Of a stretch of DNA of 64,000 nt, positions 46,856-55,484 are shown piece by piece (within the stretch, counting starts at the first letter, position 1; every line of letters begins with the position of its first letter). The stretch is from Maribacter sp. (GTDB taxonomy: Bacteria > Bacteroidota > Bacteroidia > Flavobacteriales > Flavobacteriaceae), in NCBI GenBank assembly GCA_002749285.1, contig PDPR01000008.1, positions 248,001 through 312,000 of the forward strand. Direction: 5' to 3'. A program made the position numbers and the translations under genes. Below the pieces are notes generated by a model that was not told the origin of the DNA, did no database searches, and saw only the letters and a program-made list of their open reading frames with translations.

Positions 46856-49024
46856 ATGAAAAAACACACCTCTTTATTCTTTGTCCTGCTTATTGGTTTT
46901 CTAGGGATAGCACAAAAAAAGAACGACTCTTTCCGGCTACATATCAAAAAGGCGACCTCACCCATAGTGGTTGATGGTGTGGCCGATGACCTGGCCTGGA
47001 AGAATGCCGAGGTGGCCGATGACTTTTTCATGGTCTTGCCCATGGATGACCGCAAGGCCACCGAGAGGTCCGAAATACGTATGGCCTATGACGATAAGTA
47101 TATTTACCTTATCGCTACTTTCTTCAATAACACCAAGGGGAAGAATGTCGTTGAGTCCCTACGTCGTGATTTCAGTTTCGGCAAAAACGATAATTTCCTG
47201 CTCTTCCTAGACCCCTTCAATAACCAGACTACTGGATTTTCCTTTGGTTCCAATGCCGCAGGTGCCCAATGGGACGGCACCATGTTCAGTGGTGGCAAGG
47301 TCGACCTTAATTGGGACAGTAAATGGGTTTCCAAAGTAGTAAGTGACGAGGATAAGTGGGTTTTTGAAATGGCGGTGCCCTTTAAATCGATACGATATAA
47401 GGACGGGGTAAGCGAATGGGGCATCAATTTTAGCCGTTTGGACCTAAGGGCCAGTGAAAAATCGAGCTGGACACCCGTTCCACGACAGTTCCCTACTGCC
47501 TCATTGGCATATACCGGGGTATTGGTCTGGGACAACCCACCACCTCCACAGGGGACAAACATATCCATCATACCTTATACATTAGGAAGTGTGGACGATG
47601 ATACCGAAGGGGAGCGTACTTTTGACAAAAAAGTAGGGGGGGATGTAAAGATAGGCCTTACCTCTTCCTTGAACCTCGACTTGACCGTGAATCCTGATTT
47701 CTCACAGGTAGAAGTAGACCGACAAATCACCAATCTGGATCGTTTTGAACTGTTTTTTCCTGAAAAGAGACAGTTTTTCCTAGAAAACGGTGACCTTTTC
47801 GCCAATTTCGGATATTCGGGCATACGTCCTTTCTTCTCAAGACGTATCGGTCTGGGGGTACCTATTAGGGCAGGGGCGAGGATCAGTGGCAACCTGAATG
47901 AGAAATGGCGCCTAGGGGTTATGGATATGCAAACGGCCGAAGTCGATGCAACAGGCCTCCCCAGTCAGAATTTCGGTGTAATAACCTTGCAACGCAAAGT
48001 ATTCGGTAGGTCCAGTATAGGTCTAATGGTCGTGAACAAGGAATCTACCAGCTACCCAAAAAAAAATGATTCCCTAACAACCTTATACCCGAAATTCAAT
48101 CGAAACGTAGGGCTGGAGTATAATTTGGCCTCCTCGAACAATATGTGGGACGGAAAGGCCTTTCTTCTAAAATCGTTCTCCCCCGACAAAGGGGGCAATG
48201 GCATTACCCAGGCCGCCCATTTGGAATACAAGAGCAGAAAATGGAACTGGCGGATCCAGGAAGAGTTCGTAAGCGGGAATTACAGGGCAGAGGTAGGCTA
48301 TGTGCCTAGGAACGGCTACATAAAGACCCAATCGTTCCTAGGGTACCTTTTCTTTCCGAAATCCGGGCATATTTTAAGCCATGGCCCCACCTTGAACACA
48401 CATTATTATTTTAACGAGAGTTTTGAACGTACCGATAATACGAGTTATTTACAATATTCTTTCGACTTTCGCGACCGGAGCAACCTTGAGTTTTTCATAT
48501 CGGATGATTTTGTGGAATTACTGTCCCCTTTCGATCCCACGCGATTGGGCAAACAAGAATTGGCGACAGGCACCAAACACCAATGGAACGCTTTTGGTTG
48601 GATGTACGCCTCGAAACCCCAAAGCCTGTTCACATATACCTTTGATGGTCGTTTAGGCGGGTATTATGAAAGGGGGAACAGGACCAGCCTTGCCACAAAG
48701 CTCGGATATCGGTTCCAGCCCTATGTGAGCCTCAGCGCAAACTTGAATTACAACCATATAAGAATGCCCGCCCCATGGAATACGAACGAGTTCTGGCTTA
48801 TTGGGTCTGAAGTCGACATTACCTTTACCAATAAACTGTTCTTTTCCAACCTCTTCCAATACAATGAACAATCAAGGAACTTCAATCTCAATTCACGCTT
48901 CCAATGGCGTTACAAACCTGCTTCCGATCTATTCATCGTTTATACCAACAACCATTCATTGGATCCTTATAATGGCCGGACCTGGTCCCTTACCCTAAAA
49001 CTCAATTATTGGTTCAACCCGTAG
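46856..49024 (+). CDS. DUF5916 outer-membrane protein with CBM9-like N-terminus
   Basis: 722 residues from the ATG at 46856, which begins a clean signal peptide (KKHTSLFFVLLIGFLGIAQ); the frame is open 16 codons further up. Residues about 30-225 form a CBM9-like sugar-binding fold (PIVVDGVADDLAWKNAEVAD, RSEIRMAYDDKYIYLIATFF, WVFEMAVPFKSIRY). Residues 230-722 follow DUF5916, a predicted outer-membrane beta barrel (VNPDFSQVEVDRQITNLDRF, FFPEKRQFFLENGDLF, and a terminal WSLTLKLNYWFNP strand). The role is unknown; export or uptake of an oligosaccharide is one possibility. It is probably controlled by the divergent GntR protein. Confidence 0.88.
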   Translation: MKKHTSLFFVLLIGFLGIAQKKNDSFRLHIKKATSPIVVDGVADDLAWKNAEVADDFFMVLPMDDRKATERSEIRMAYDDKYIYLIATFFNNTKGKNVVESLRRDFSFGKNDNFLLFLDPFNNQTTGFSFGSNAAGAQWDGTMFSGGKVDLNWDSKWVSKVVSDEDKWVFEMAVPFKSIRYKDGVSEWGINFSRLDLRASEKSSWTPVPRQFPTASLAYTGVLVWDNPPPPQGTNISIIPYTLGSVDDDTEGERTFDKKVGGDVKIGLTSSLNLDLTVNPDFSQVEVDRQITNLDRFELFFPEKRQFFLENGDLFANFGYSGIRPFFSRRIGLGVPIRAGARISGNLNEKWRLGVMDMQTAEVDATGLPSQNFGVITLQRKVFGRSSIGLMVVNKESTSYPKKNDSLTTLYPKFNRNVGLEYNLASSNNMWDGKAFLLKSFSPDKGGNGITQAAHLEYKSRKWNWRIQEEFVSGNYRAEVGYVPRNGYIKTQSFLGYLFFPKSGHILSHGPTLNTHYYFNESFERTDNTSYLQYSFDFRDRSNLEFFISDDFVELLSPFDPTRLGKQELATGTKHQWNAFGWMYASKPQSLFTYTFDGRLGGYYERGNRTSLATKLGYRFQPYVSLSANLNYNHIRMPAPWNTNEFWLIGSEVDITFTNKLFFSNLFQYNEQSRNFNLNSRFQWRYKPASDLFIVYTNNHSLDPYNGRTWSLTLKLNYWFNP

Positions 49025-49289
49025 TCCTATGGCACAAACCTGGTCGGTGCCCGCCAAGATCCAGCCAAAAACAATTGTACCTATCCATGGTCTTGATACA
49101 ATCAATGCTTTTTATAAATCCGGTTTGTCGTTCTTCATGGAATTACAGTGCCAAATAACATTTATGAACAACAATTTTGTATTTTTAAATCGTTATTGTT
49201 CCTTATCCATGATAATGAAGTACATCATTGAACCCAAACACTGGGAATACAATAATTTTTAGATATAAAAACTAACAAATATCATGTTA

Positions 49290-49315
49290 TTGCCATTAAT
49301 GTAATTTTAGATTTG
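49290..49315 (+). promoter_or_regulatory. Promoter of the EF-G-like gene
   Basis: TTG at 49290-49292 and TAGATTTG at 49308-49315, 15 bp apart (slightly short), 29 bp before the ATG. The rest of the 320-bp gap from 49025 holds no gene or RNA that I recognise. Confidence 0.5.
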
Positions 49316-49344
49316 CAGGACATCAATATATAAACCATTATCCC

Positions 49345-51456
49345 ATGAAGATATACGACGATAAACACATAAAGAATATTGTTCTGGTCGGGGCTCACAA
49401 CTCTGGTAAGACAACATTGGCCGAGACAATGCTTTTCGAGGCCGGATTGATCAATAGGAGAGGTACCGTGGAAAACCTGAATACGGTCTCCGACTATCAT
49501 GATATAGAGCATGAACGGGGAAACTCGGTTTTTGCCACCCCTCTACATACCGAATGGAGGCAGTATAAGATCAACATCATGGATACTCCCGGATTGGATG
49601 ATTTTATTGGGGAGATCATTTCCTCGATACGTGTGGCAGATACCATTGTAACGGTCATTAATGGACAATATGGTGTAGAGGTGGGTACCGAGATCATTTG
49701 GAATTATATTGATAAATACCAGAAACCGACCGTTTTCGTAATCAATCAAATAGACCATGTAGGCCTTAAATTCGATGAGAGTTACAATAGCCTTAAAAAC
49801 CTGGTAGGCAATAACCTGGTCAAGATACAATACCCCATAAAAGTGGATGGTGCACAGTGCATCATCGATGTTCTGAAAATGAAGATGTACAAGTTCGGGC
49901 CCAATGGTGGAAAACCGGAAAAATTACCCATACCCGAAGACCAAAAGGAATTGGCGGATGAACTGCACAATGAACTGGTTGAGAAAGCCGCGGAAAATGA
50001 TGAGGACCTAATGGAACTCTATTTTGATAAAGGAACCTTGAACGAAGATGAAATGCGACAAGGGATCAAGGCCGGTATGTTGAACCAAGAGGTATTCCCC
50101 GTATTCTGTACTTCGGCCCTTGAAGATATGGGCAGCGGTCGTTTAATGGGGTTCATAGACAATGTAGCCCCTTCCGTTGCGGACCTAAAACCGCAACAAA
50201 GTGTTGAAGGCAATGCCATAGAGCCCAAAAAAGAAGCCCCCACATCACTTTTTGTATTCAAGACCATACACCAACCCAATCTGGGGCAGATTACCTTCTT
50301 CAAGGTCAAATCAGGGGAAGTAAGACAGAATGACAAACTGGTGAACTCAAGAAATGGGGAAACGGAGATCCTGAACCAACTGTTCATTATGGATGGCAAA
50401 AAACGGGAACCAGTATCAAAACTGACCGTTGGGGATATCGGGGCGACCTTAAAGCTAAAATATACAGAGACAAACGACTCCTTGCACGAGGCAGGTAAGC
50501 CCATTACCATTAAACCCATTGAATTCCCTGAATCGAGAACAAGGAAATCGATTTCAGCCTCGAATAAAAAGGAGGAGGAAAAATTAAGCGAGGCCTTAAA
50601 GAAAATACATAGCCAAGATCCAACGGTAGTCGTTTCATATTCAAAGGAATTGAAGCAAATGATCTTGGGCTGCCAAGGTGAACTGCATTTGGCAACGATC
50701 GATTGGACCTTGAAGAACAGTTATGGTATCGAGGCTAAATTCGAGAAACCCAAAATAGCCTATCGTGAAACCATTCGGCGATCTGCGAATGCCAGCTACA
50801 GACACAAAAAACAATCTGGTGGGGCAGGACAGTTTGCCCAGGTACATTTGAAAATAGAGCCTTGGTACGAGAACATGCCCGAACCCGAAGGATTCAACAT
50901 TCGGGGCAAGGAAGAAGTTGATCTGCCATGGGGCGGTAAACTCGTTTTTTATAACTGTATCGTAGGTGGGGTGATCGACCTTAGATACCTGCCCTCGATA
51001 ATGAAAGGTATTTTGGAAGTAATGGAAACCGGACCTTTAACAGGCTCATATATACGCGACGTCAGGGTAATGGTCTATGATGGCAAAATGCACTCTGTCG
51101 ATTCCAATGATATTTCCTTTAAAATCGCCGGTGCCCATGCCTTTAAGGAAGCTTTCCTAAATGCCAGCCCCAATTTATTGGAGCCCGTGAACGAATTAAC
51201 GGTCAGGGTTCCTGAAGAAATGGTGGGTAACGTTATGACCGACCTACAATCGAGGCGTTCCATTATCCAGGGAGTCAATACTACGGATAATTACCAGATA
51301 CTGAAATGTTTGGTGCCCGCAGCCGAATTATATGGTTACTCTACCCATTTACGGTCTATGACCCAAGGTAGGGCGACCTTTAAATCCGTCTTTTCATCCT
51401 TTCAGTCCGTTCCCTCGAACATACAGAAAGAGTTGGTTAAACAGCATGGACAATAA
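49345..51456 (+). CDS. Elongation factor G paralog (EF-G2-like) with altered GTPase site
   Basis: 703 residues with the five-domain EF-G order: GTPase domain (1-270), domain II (about 300-385), III (about 410-485), IV (about 490-605) and V (610-690). G1 is GAHNSGKTTL. G3 is DTPGLDDF, where EF-G has D-T-P-G-H-x-D-F, so the catalytic switch II His is Leu. G4 is NQID instead of N-K-x-D. Domain IV keeps the ribosome-facing part (RHKKQSGGAGQFAQV). This matches the EF-G2 type described from Bacteroides, which supports translation without GTP hydrolysis. A regular fusA near rpsG/rpsL is expected elsewhere. It has its own promoter and terminator. Confidence 0.88.
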   Translation: MKIYDDKHIKNIVLVGAHNSGKTTLAETMLFEAGLINRRGTVENLNTVSDYHDIEHERGNSVFATPLHTEWRQYKINIMDTPGLDDFIGEIISSIRVADTIVTVINGQYGVEVGTEIIWNYIDKYQKPTVFVINQIDHVGLKFDESYNSLKNLVGNNLVKIQYPIKVDGAQCIIDVLKMKMYKFGPNGGKPEKLPIPEDQKELADELHNELVEKAAENDEDLMELYFDKGTLNEDEMRQGIKAGMLNQEVFPVFCTSALEDMGSGRLMGFIDNVAPSVADLKPQQSVEGNAIEPKKEAPTSLFVFKTIHQPNLGQITFFKVKSGEVRQNDKLVNSRNGETEILNQLFIMDGKKREPVSKLTVGDIGATLKLKYTETNDSLHEAGKPITIKPIEFPESRTRKSISASNKKEEEKLSEALKKIHSQDPTVVVSYSKELKQMILGCQGELHLATIDWTLKNSYGIEAKFEKPKIAYRETIRRSANASYRHKKQSGGAGQFAQVHLKIEPWYENMPEPEGFNIRGKEEVDLPWGGKLVFYNCIVGGVIDLRYLPSIMKGILEVMETGPLTGSYIRDVRVMVYDGKMHSVDSNDISFKIAGAHAFKEAFLNASPNLLEPVNELTVRVPEEMVGNVMTDLQSRRSIIQGVNTTDNYQILKCLVPAAELYGYSTHLRSMTQGRATFKSVFSSFQSVPSNIQKELVKQHGQ

Positions 51457-51479
51457 ATAGCCAACAACCCAAGCAAGAG

Positions 51480-51509
51480 AGGGCGTACTTGTTAAAAGTA
51501 CGCCCTTTT
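51480..51509 (+). terminator. Rho-independent terminator after the EF-G-like gene
   Basis: Perfect 10-bp arms AGGGCGTACT / AGTACGCCCT around a 7-nt loop, followed by TTT, 24 bp after the stop codon. Confidence 0.88.
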
Positions 51510-51520
51510 ATTTTTTACAC

Positions 51521-51586
51521 CAACAGCCCTGACCCAAGGGTTCGGGGTACACTTCCGAAAAAACCTTTATTGTTTTGAGGCAAGCA
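51521..51586 (+). repeat. Intergenic hairpin repeat, copy D (3'-truncated)
   Basis: Copy D keeps the 5' half: CAACAGCCCTGACCCAAGGG, CTTCCGAAAAAA and TTGAGGCAAGC. It then loses similarity before the second arm of hairpin 2 and lacks hairpin 3. It directly follows the terminator of the EF-G-like gene. Confidence 0.6.
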
Positions 51587-51723
51587 TAAAAAGACCTGAA
51601 ATAGGGGGAATGGTTTGCATAAAGGGGCAAAACATCCTTTTTCATTGGAATACAAGAACGTACAAAGGACCACCTAAGCAACAAAAGCTTTTCCTTCTAT
51701 TATTAAATTAGTTGGCAAAACCT

Positions 51724-51838
51724 TATATTTGCATAAATTTTAGAATCAGGGATTATTTTTCAATGAAATGACCGTATCTTTTCCCAAGATCGTTTTTTTC
51801 ATGGCGGAATTTATTTTAAGTCCTTTTTCTTAAATTTG
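51724..51838 (+). promoter_or_regulatory. Two candidate -7 boxes for the cold-shock-domain gene
   Basis: TATATTTG at 51724-51731 and TAAATTTG at 51831-51838 both fit TAnnTTTG. The distal one would give a leader of about 125 nt, the proximal one about 20 nt. A long leader would recall cold-shock mRNAs, but no TTG is well placed for either. Confidence 0.4.
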
Positions 51839-51863
51839 AAACGAAAATTTATTGTAATAAAAT

Positions 51864-52319
51864 ATGGCCAAGTCGCAACAGACATTTAACAAGAGTGAAA
51901 AAGAAAAGAAACGTTTGAAAAAACGTGAGGAAAAACAAAAGAAAAAAATAGCCCGGAAAGCTGCTGCCAAGGAAAGTGGTGGTGGTATCCAGTATGCTTA
52001 CGTTGATTACAACGGTAATTTAACCGACACACCTCCCGATCCATCCCAGAAGATAGAAATAGAGGCAGAGGATATTGTATTGGGAATCCCCAAGAAAGAG
52101 GAAAGTGATGAAGAGAAGTTCGATCCTGTAAGAACAGGTAAGGTTTCCTTTTATGATTCTTCCAAAGGGTTTGGGTTCATTATAGACGCTGTCGACCAGG
52201 AAAAATACTTTACCCATGTTAGTGGTCTGATCGATGAAATCGCGGAAAATGACAAAGTATCCTTTGAGCTGGAAAAAGGACAACGGGGAATGAACGCTGT
52301 CAGGGTCAAGAAAATCTGA
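51864..52319 (+). CDS. Cold-shock-domain protein with Lys/Glu-rich N-terminal extension
   Basis: 151 residues. Residues 1-40 are strongly basic (KSEKEKKRLKKREEKQKKK, then IARKAAAKESGGG), residues 40-85 are an acidic linker, and residues about 89-151 are one cold-shock OB fold: TGKVSFYDSSKGFGFIID with the RNP1 K-G-F-G-F-I, and KYFTHVSGL as RNP2-like. It should bind single-stranded RNA. The extension makes it about twice the size of CspA and could contact RNA or ribosomes without specificity. It is monocistronic, followed by a hairpin terminator. Confidence 0.92.
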   Translation: MAKSQQTFNKSEKEKKRLKKREEKQKKKIARKAAAKESGGGIQYAYVDYNGNLTDTPPDPSQKIEIEAEDIVLGIPKKEESDEEKFDPVRTGKVSFYDSSKGFGFIIDAVDQEKYFTHVSGLIDEIAENDKVSFELEKGQRGMNAVRVKKI

Positions 52320-52353
52320 CAAGATACCATTTCATAACAGATTTGATTTTAAG

Positions 52354-52379
52354 GGCCGTAATACTTTTACGGTCTTTTT
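52354..52379 (+). terminator. Terminator after the cold-shock-domain gene
   Basis: 8-bp arms GGCCGTAA / TTACGGTC (one G-T pair), 5-nt loop, then TTTTT, 35 bp after the stop. Confidence 0.75.
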
Positions 52380-52470
52380 GTTCCTTGTTATATCGATTGG
52401 ACCCCTTTTTTTTCCAAGGATGTACATACGGACTGGCATAAAGGATAATCACTTTTTGTCCTATTTGAAT

Positions 52471-52572
52471 CAACAACCTCGACCCAAGGGCACGATATCT
52501 TCCGAAAAAACTTTTGTTGTTCCGAGGCAAGCCTGGGGGAATCAGGCCCTTTTTGGCTATCGCCCTGCGATT
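52471..52572 (+). repeat. Intergenic hairpin repeat, copy E
   Basis: Copy E is well preserved: CAACAACCTCGACCCAAGGG, CTTCCGAAAAAACTTTT, CCGAGGCAAGCCTGGGG (hairpin 2 with one mismatch), CCCTTTTTGGCTATCGC and ATCGC-CCT-GCGAT (hairpin 3). It lies in the 426-bp gap between the cold-shock-domain gene and the DMT permease; nothing else is recognised there beyond the terminator. Confidence 0.8.
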
Positions 52573-52745
52573 TAAAAAACCATCATTCCCTTTAGTACGC
52601 CCGATAATGTGCTTTCATAGGATTCCCATGCTATTGTCGGGAAGGAATGTGTACTTTTACCAGCGTGCCTTTTTTATTAGGGTCTTACCATATAGACCCA
52701 AGGGTGATCATATTAATGGGTTGTATTTAATCTAAGGGATGGTAA

Positions 52746-53666
52746 ATGGTTAAACCACGGTCTTCAATTCTTATTCTACTGGCATTCTTCTCCATATATG
52801 TTATTTGGGGGTCAACCTACCTTTTGAATAAAATCGCCGTAAATGAACTGCCTCCTTTTATGCTTGCCGCCATACGGTTTATTATTGCCGGTATATTGAT
52901 ATTCATCATCACCAAGGTAATGGGGAGAAGTATAACCATTAGCTGGCGACAATTGAAGAACACCACGATCGCCGGTTTCCTGTTCCTTTCTTTTGGTAAT
53001 GGGGGAGTGGTCTGGGCCCTTAAGTTTGTCGATAGTGGTTTCGCCGCTTTGGAGATTTCCGCACAGCCATTGATCGTTCTTCTGCTCATGCGCATCTTAC
53101 AGGGTAAGAAAATACAGATGATGTCTATTGTTGGGGTGATCCTTGGTTTGGTCGGTATTTATCTATTGGTAGGCCAAAAACAGGTCCTTGGCCAAGAGAA
53201 CTCCATATTGGGAGTGGTCATGATCTTCCTGTGTATGCTGTCCTGGGCCTACGGGAGCTTATTCGTGAGCAAGACCGATTTACCAAGGAATCACTTTGTG
53301 AACACTGGTTATCAAATGTTGATAGCAGGTATCATACTTGCGATCTCAAGCCTGCTTTTTGGTGAGACTTGGAGTTCCCCCTTGGCATGGAGTAGCCCCG
53401 TGCAATTCTCCGTAATCATGCTTATAGTTTTTGGTAGTATCGTGGCCTTTACATCGTTCAATTATCTATTGCAGGTGGTTTCCCCTGAGAAAGTGGCCAC
53501 CTCTACGTATGTGAACCCTATAATCGCTTTGGTCTTGGGGTGGTATTTTTTGGATGAGGAAGTTACCCGACAATCGATCATTGCCGCCATTATGTTGCTT
53601 ACTGGGGTTTATTTCATCAATACCAAACGGAAATTCATCGTTTTTACCCGTTTTTTCCGGTCATGA
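52746..53666 (+). CDS. DMT superfamily (EamA, YedA-like) transporter
   Basis: 306 residues with about ten membrane segments in two EamA repeats. SIYVIWGSTYLLNKIAV and PPFMLAAIRFIIAGILIF near the start, and ATSTYVNPIIALVLGWYFL and ITAAIMLLTGVY-like IIAAIMLLTGVYFIN near the end, are typical of the RhaT/YedA branch. It exports small metabolites; the substrate is not known. It stands alone, 140 bp before the metal-uptake operon, and is not closely similar to the permease at 13968. Confidence 0.88.
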   Translation: MVKPRSSILILLAFFSIYVIWGSTYLLNKIAVNELPPFMLAAIRFIIAGILIFIITKVMGRSITISWRQLKNTTIAGFLFLSFGNGGVVWALKFVDSGFAALEISAQPLIVLLLMRILQGKKIQMMSIVGVILGLVGIYLLVGQKQVLGQENSILGVVMIFLCMLSWAYGSLFVSKTDLPRNHFVNTGYQMLIAGIILAISSLLFGETWSSPLAWSSPVQFSVIMLIVFGSIVAFTSFNYLLQVVSPEKVATSTYVNPIIALVLGWYFLDEEVTRQSIIAAIMLLTGVYFINTKRKFIVFTRFFRS

Positions 53667-53755
53667 CCACTTCCTAAAATCCATGGGCGGGAAACCTTGT
53701 TTTATGGATTCTATGGGAAGTATTTATACCGATACCCGTATTGTTCCCCTATATT

Positions 53756-53775
53756 TTTTTAGATTGGACTAAAAA
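53756..53775. promoter_or_regulatory. Candidate DtxR-family operator overlapping the metal-uptake promoter
   Basis: TTTTTAG-N6-CTAAAAA, a perfect 7-bp-arm inverted repeat, 33 bp before the regulator start. It overlaps a TTG at 53764-53766 that, with TATTTTTA at 53783-53790, could form the promoter. DtxR and MntR sites are AT-rich palindromes of similar size, so autoregulation by the first gene is likely. Confidence 0.55.
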
Positions 53776-53808
53776 TATTTTGTATTTTTACCAAAAACCA
53801 TTGCGATA

Positions 53809-54465
53809 ATGTTGTCCCAGACCGAAGAGAATTATTTAAAGGAAATCTATACGCTGGGTAAGGAAACCCAGAAACTGGTAAGCACCAATTCCATTGCAAA
53901 AAAGATGAATACCAAAGCATCTTCCGTTACCGATATGCTTCAAAAACTCGCCAACAAGGGGTTGGTCGATTACACAAAATACAAGGGGGCCAGACTTTCC
54001 CAAGAAGGGAAGTCCATAGCCATAGCCATTGTTCGCAAGCATCGTTTATGGGAAACATTCCTGTTCGACAAGCTTGGTTTTAGTTGGGATGAGGTACATG
54101 ATATTGCAGAGCAATTGGAACATATCCAATCGAAAACCTTGACCAATAGACTTGACGCTTTCTTGAAATACCCTTCCCATGACCCCCATGGCCACCCCAT
54201 ACCCAATACAAAGGGGAAGATCGTTGCATCGGAGAGTATTATACTGGCCGAGATGAAGGCAGGCCAAGAAGGGCTTGTAGTCGGGGTAAAGGATGCCTCT
54301 GATGATTTTTTGAAATATTTGGACAAGATCAATATTACCATTGGGGATACCATTAAGGTACTGGAAATAGAACCTTTTGACAATTCCATGACGATTTATA
54401 ACAATTCACATCAAATTACAATATCCGGGAATGTGGCTAAAAACCTTTATATAAAAATCCAATGA
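53809..54465 (+). CDS. DtxR/MntR-family metal-dependent transcriptional regulator
   Basis: 218 residues. An N-terminal winged helix (TEENYLKEIYTLGKE, STNSIAKKMNTKASSVTDML) is followed by the dimer/metal domain (VRKHRLWETFLFDKLGFSWD, DIAEQLEHIQS, SHDPHGHPIP) and a C-terminal SH3/FeoA-like domain (about 140-218). The metal-ligand His residues of H-R-L-W-E and E-x-x-E-H are present. The first-site residue before Tyr is Asn, where MntR has Asp and DtxR has Met, so Fe versus Mn cannot be assigned. Its stop overlaps the next start (ATGA). Confidence 0.92.
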   Translation: MLSQTEENYLKEIYTLGKETQKLVSTNSIAKKMNTKASSVTDMLQKLANKGLVDYTKYKGARLSQEGKSIAIAIVRKHRLWETFLFDKLGFSWDEVHDIAEQLEHIQSKTLTNRLDAFLKYPSHDPHGHPIPNTKGKIVASESIILAEMKAGQEGLVVGVKDASDDFLKYLDKINITIGDTIKVLEIEPFDNSMTIYNNSHQITISGNVAKNLYIKIQ

Positions 54466-55481
54466 GCTCCTATAATCCACTTATCGCACTTTTGGTGTTC
54501 TTCGGCATAAGCCTCTTGGCCTTCTTCCTGTTCAGGCCTAACAAGGGTTGGTTCTGGTTGATCAAGAAAGGGTTCCAATCGACGGACAAAATTATTGTAG
54601 AGGATATTCTTAAACGACTATACCACAATGAGAATTCCGGTAAATACATGAATATCAACGATATCGTCAGAACACTGAAACAAAATGACAAAATGGTCAT
54701 TGATAGTATCGATAATATGACCACCCTGGGATTGATACGTATTTCGGGCGACATCATAAAATTGACGAAATCGGGGAGTGATTATGCCCTACGGATTATA
54801 AGGGCACACAGATTGTGGGAAAGGTATCTTGCCGATAAGACCGGTTTCAACAAGACCGAATGGCATCAGCGGGCCGAAAGAAAAGAGCATGAACTATCTA
54901 TGGATGAGACCAACCTCTTGGCCCATAAACTTGGAAACCCACAATTTGACCCACATGGGGATCCCATACCCACCACTACAGGTAAGATGGCTAAATTAAA
55001 AGGGGTTCCCGTATCTGAACTGAAAACACATACCATTGGTAGGATAATCCATATAAAGGACAAGCCCGATATCATTTACAAACAGATCATGGCCGAGAAC
55101 ATCCATATAGGATCTATTATACGGGTCATGGAGAAATCCCCAGAACGAATTGTCTTTCACTCCGAAGGGGAGGCCTTTAAATTAGCCCCTATTATAGCAG
55201 GTAATATCACTGTTTCCATTTTGGAAAAAGATGTCTCCTATGAGGAGAATGTTCTAAGGCTTAATACCCTAAAGGAAGATGAAAAGGCTAAGGTCATTGG
55301 TATTTCAAGGGAAATAAGGGGGGAAAGCAGAAGACGGCTATTGGATCTGGGATTTGTAAAGGGAGCAAGTGTAAGCATTGACCTTTTAAACCCCTTGGGG
55401 GAGCCCAAAGCTTATTTGATAAAAGGAACAAGTATCGCCTTACGGAACAATCAGGCATCAAAAATATTAATTAAGAAATAG
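54462..55481 (+). CDS. Membrane-anchored DtxR-like / FeoA fusion protein
   Basis: 339 residues. One membrane segment near 7-25 (LIALLVFFGISLLAFFLF) is followed by a DtxR-like winged helix (about 45-110, VEDILKRLYHNENSGKYMNI, MTTLGLIRISGDIIKLTKSG), the DtxR dimer/metal region (IRAHRLWERYLADKTGF, ERKEHELSMDE, FDPHGDPIP), an SH3-like domain, and a C-terminal FeoA domain (about 265-339, ESRRRLLDLGFVKGASVSI). It lies between the soluble regulator and the split FeoB genes. A role as membrane-bound FeoA and metal sensor for FeoB is inferred; DNA binding by it is doubtful. Confidence 0.85.
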   Translation: MSSYNPLIALLVFFGISLLAFFLFRPNKGWFWLIKKGFQSTDKIIVEDILKRLYHNENSGKYMNINDIVRTLKQNDKMVIDSIDNMTTLGLIRISGDIIKLTKSGSDYALRIIRAHRLWERYLADKTGFNKTEWHQRAERKEHELSMDETNLLAHKLGNPQFDPHGDPIPTTTGKMAKLKGVPVSELKTHTIGRIIHIKDKPDIIYKQIMAENIHIGSIIRVMEKSPERIVFHSEGEAFKLAPIIAGNITVSILEKDVSYEENVLRLNTLKEDEKAKVIGISREIRGESRRRLLDLGFVKGASVSIDLLNPLGEPKAYLIKGTSIALRNNQASKILIKK

Positions 55482-55484
55482 GCC

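Noticed and set aside
49029..49262. 77-codon plus-strand frame after the DUF5916 gene
   Set aside because: No hydrophobic, motif or codon pattern of a real gene; it lies in the promoter region of the EF-G-like gene.
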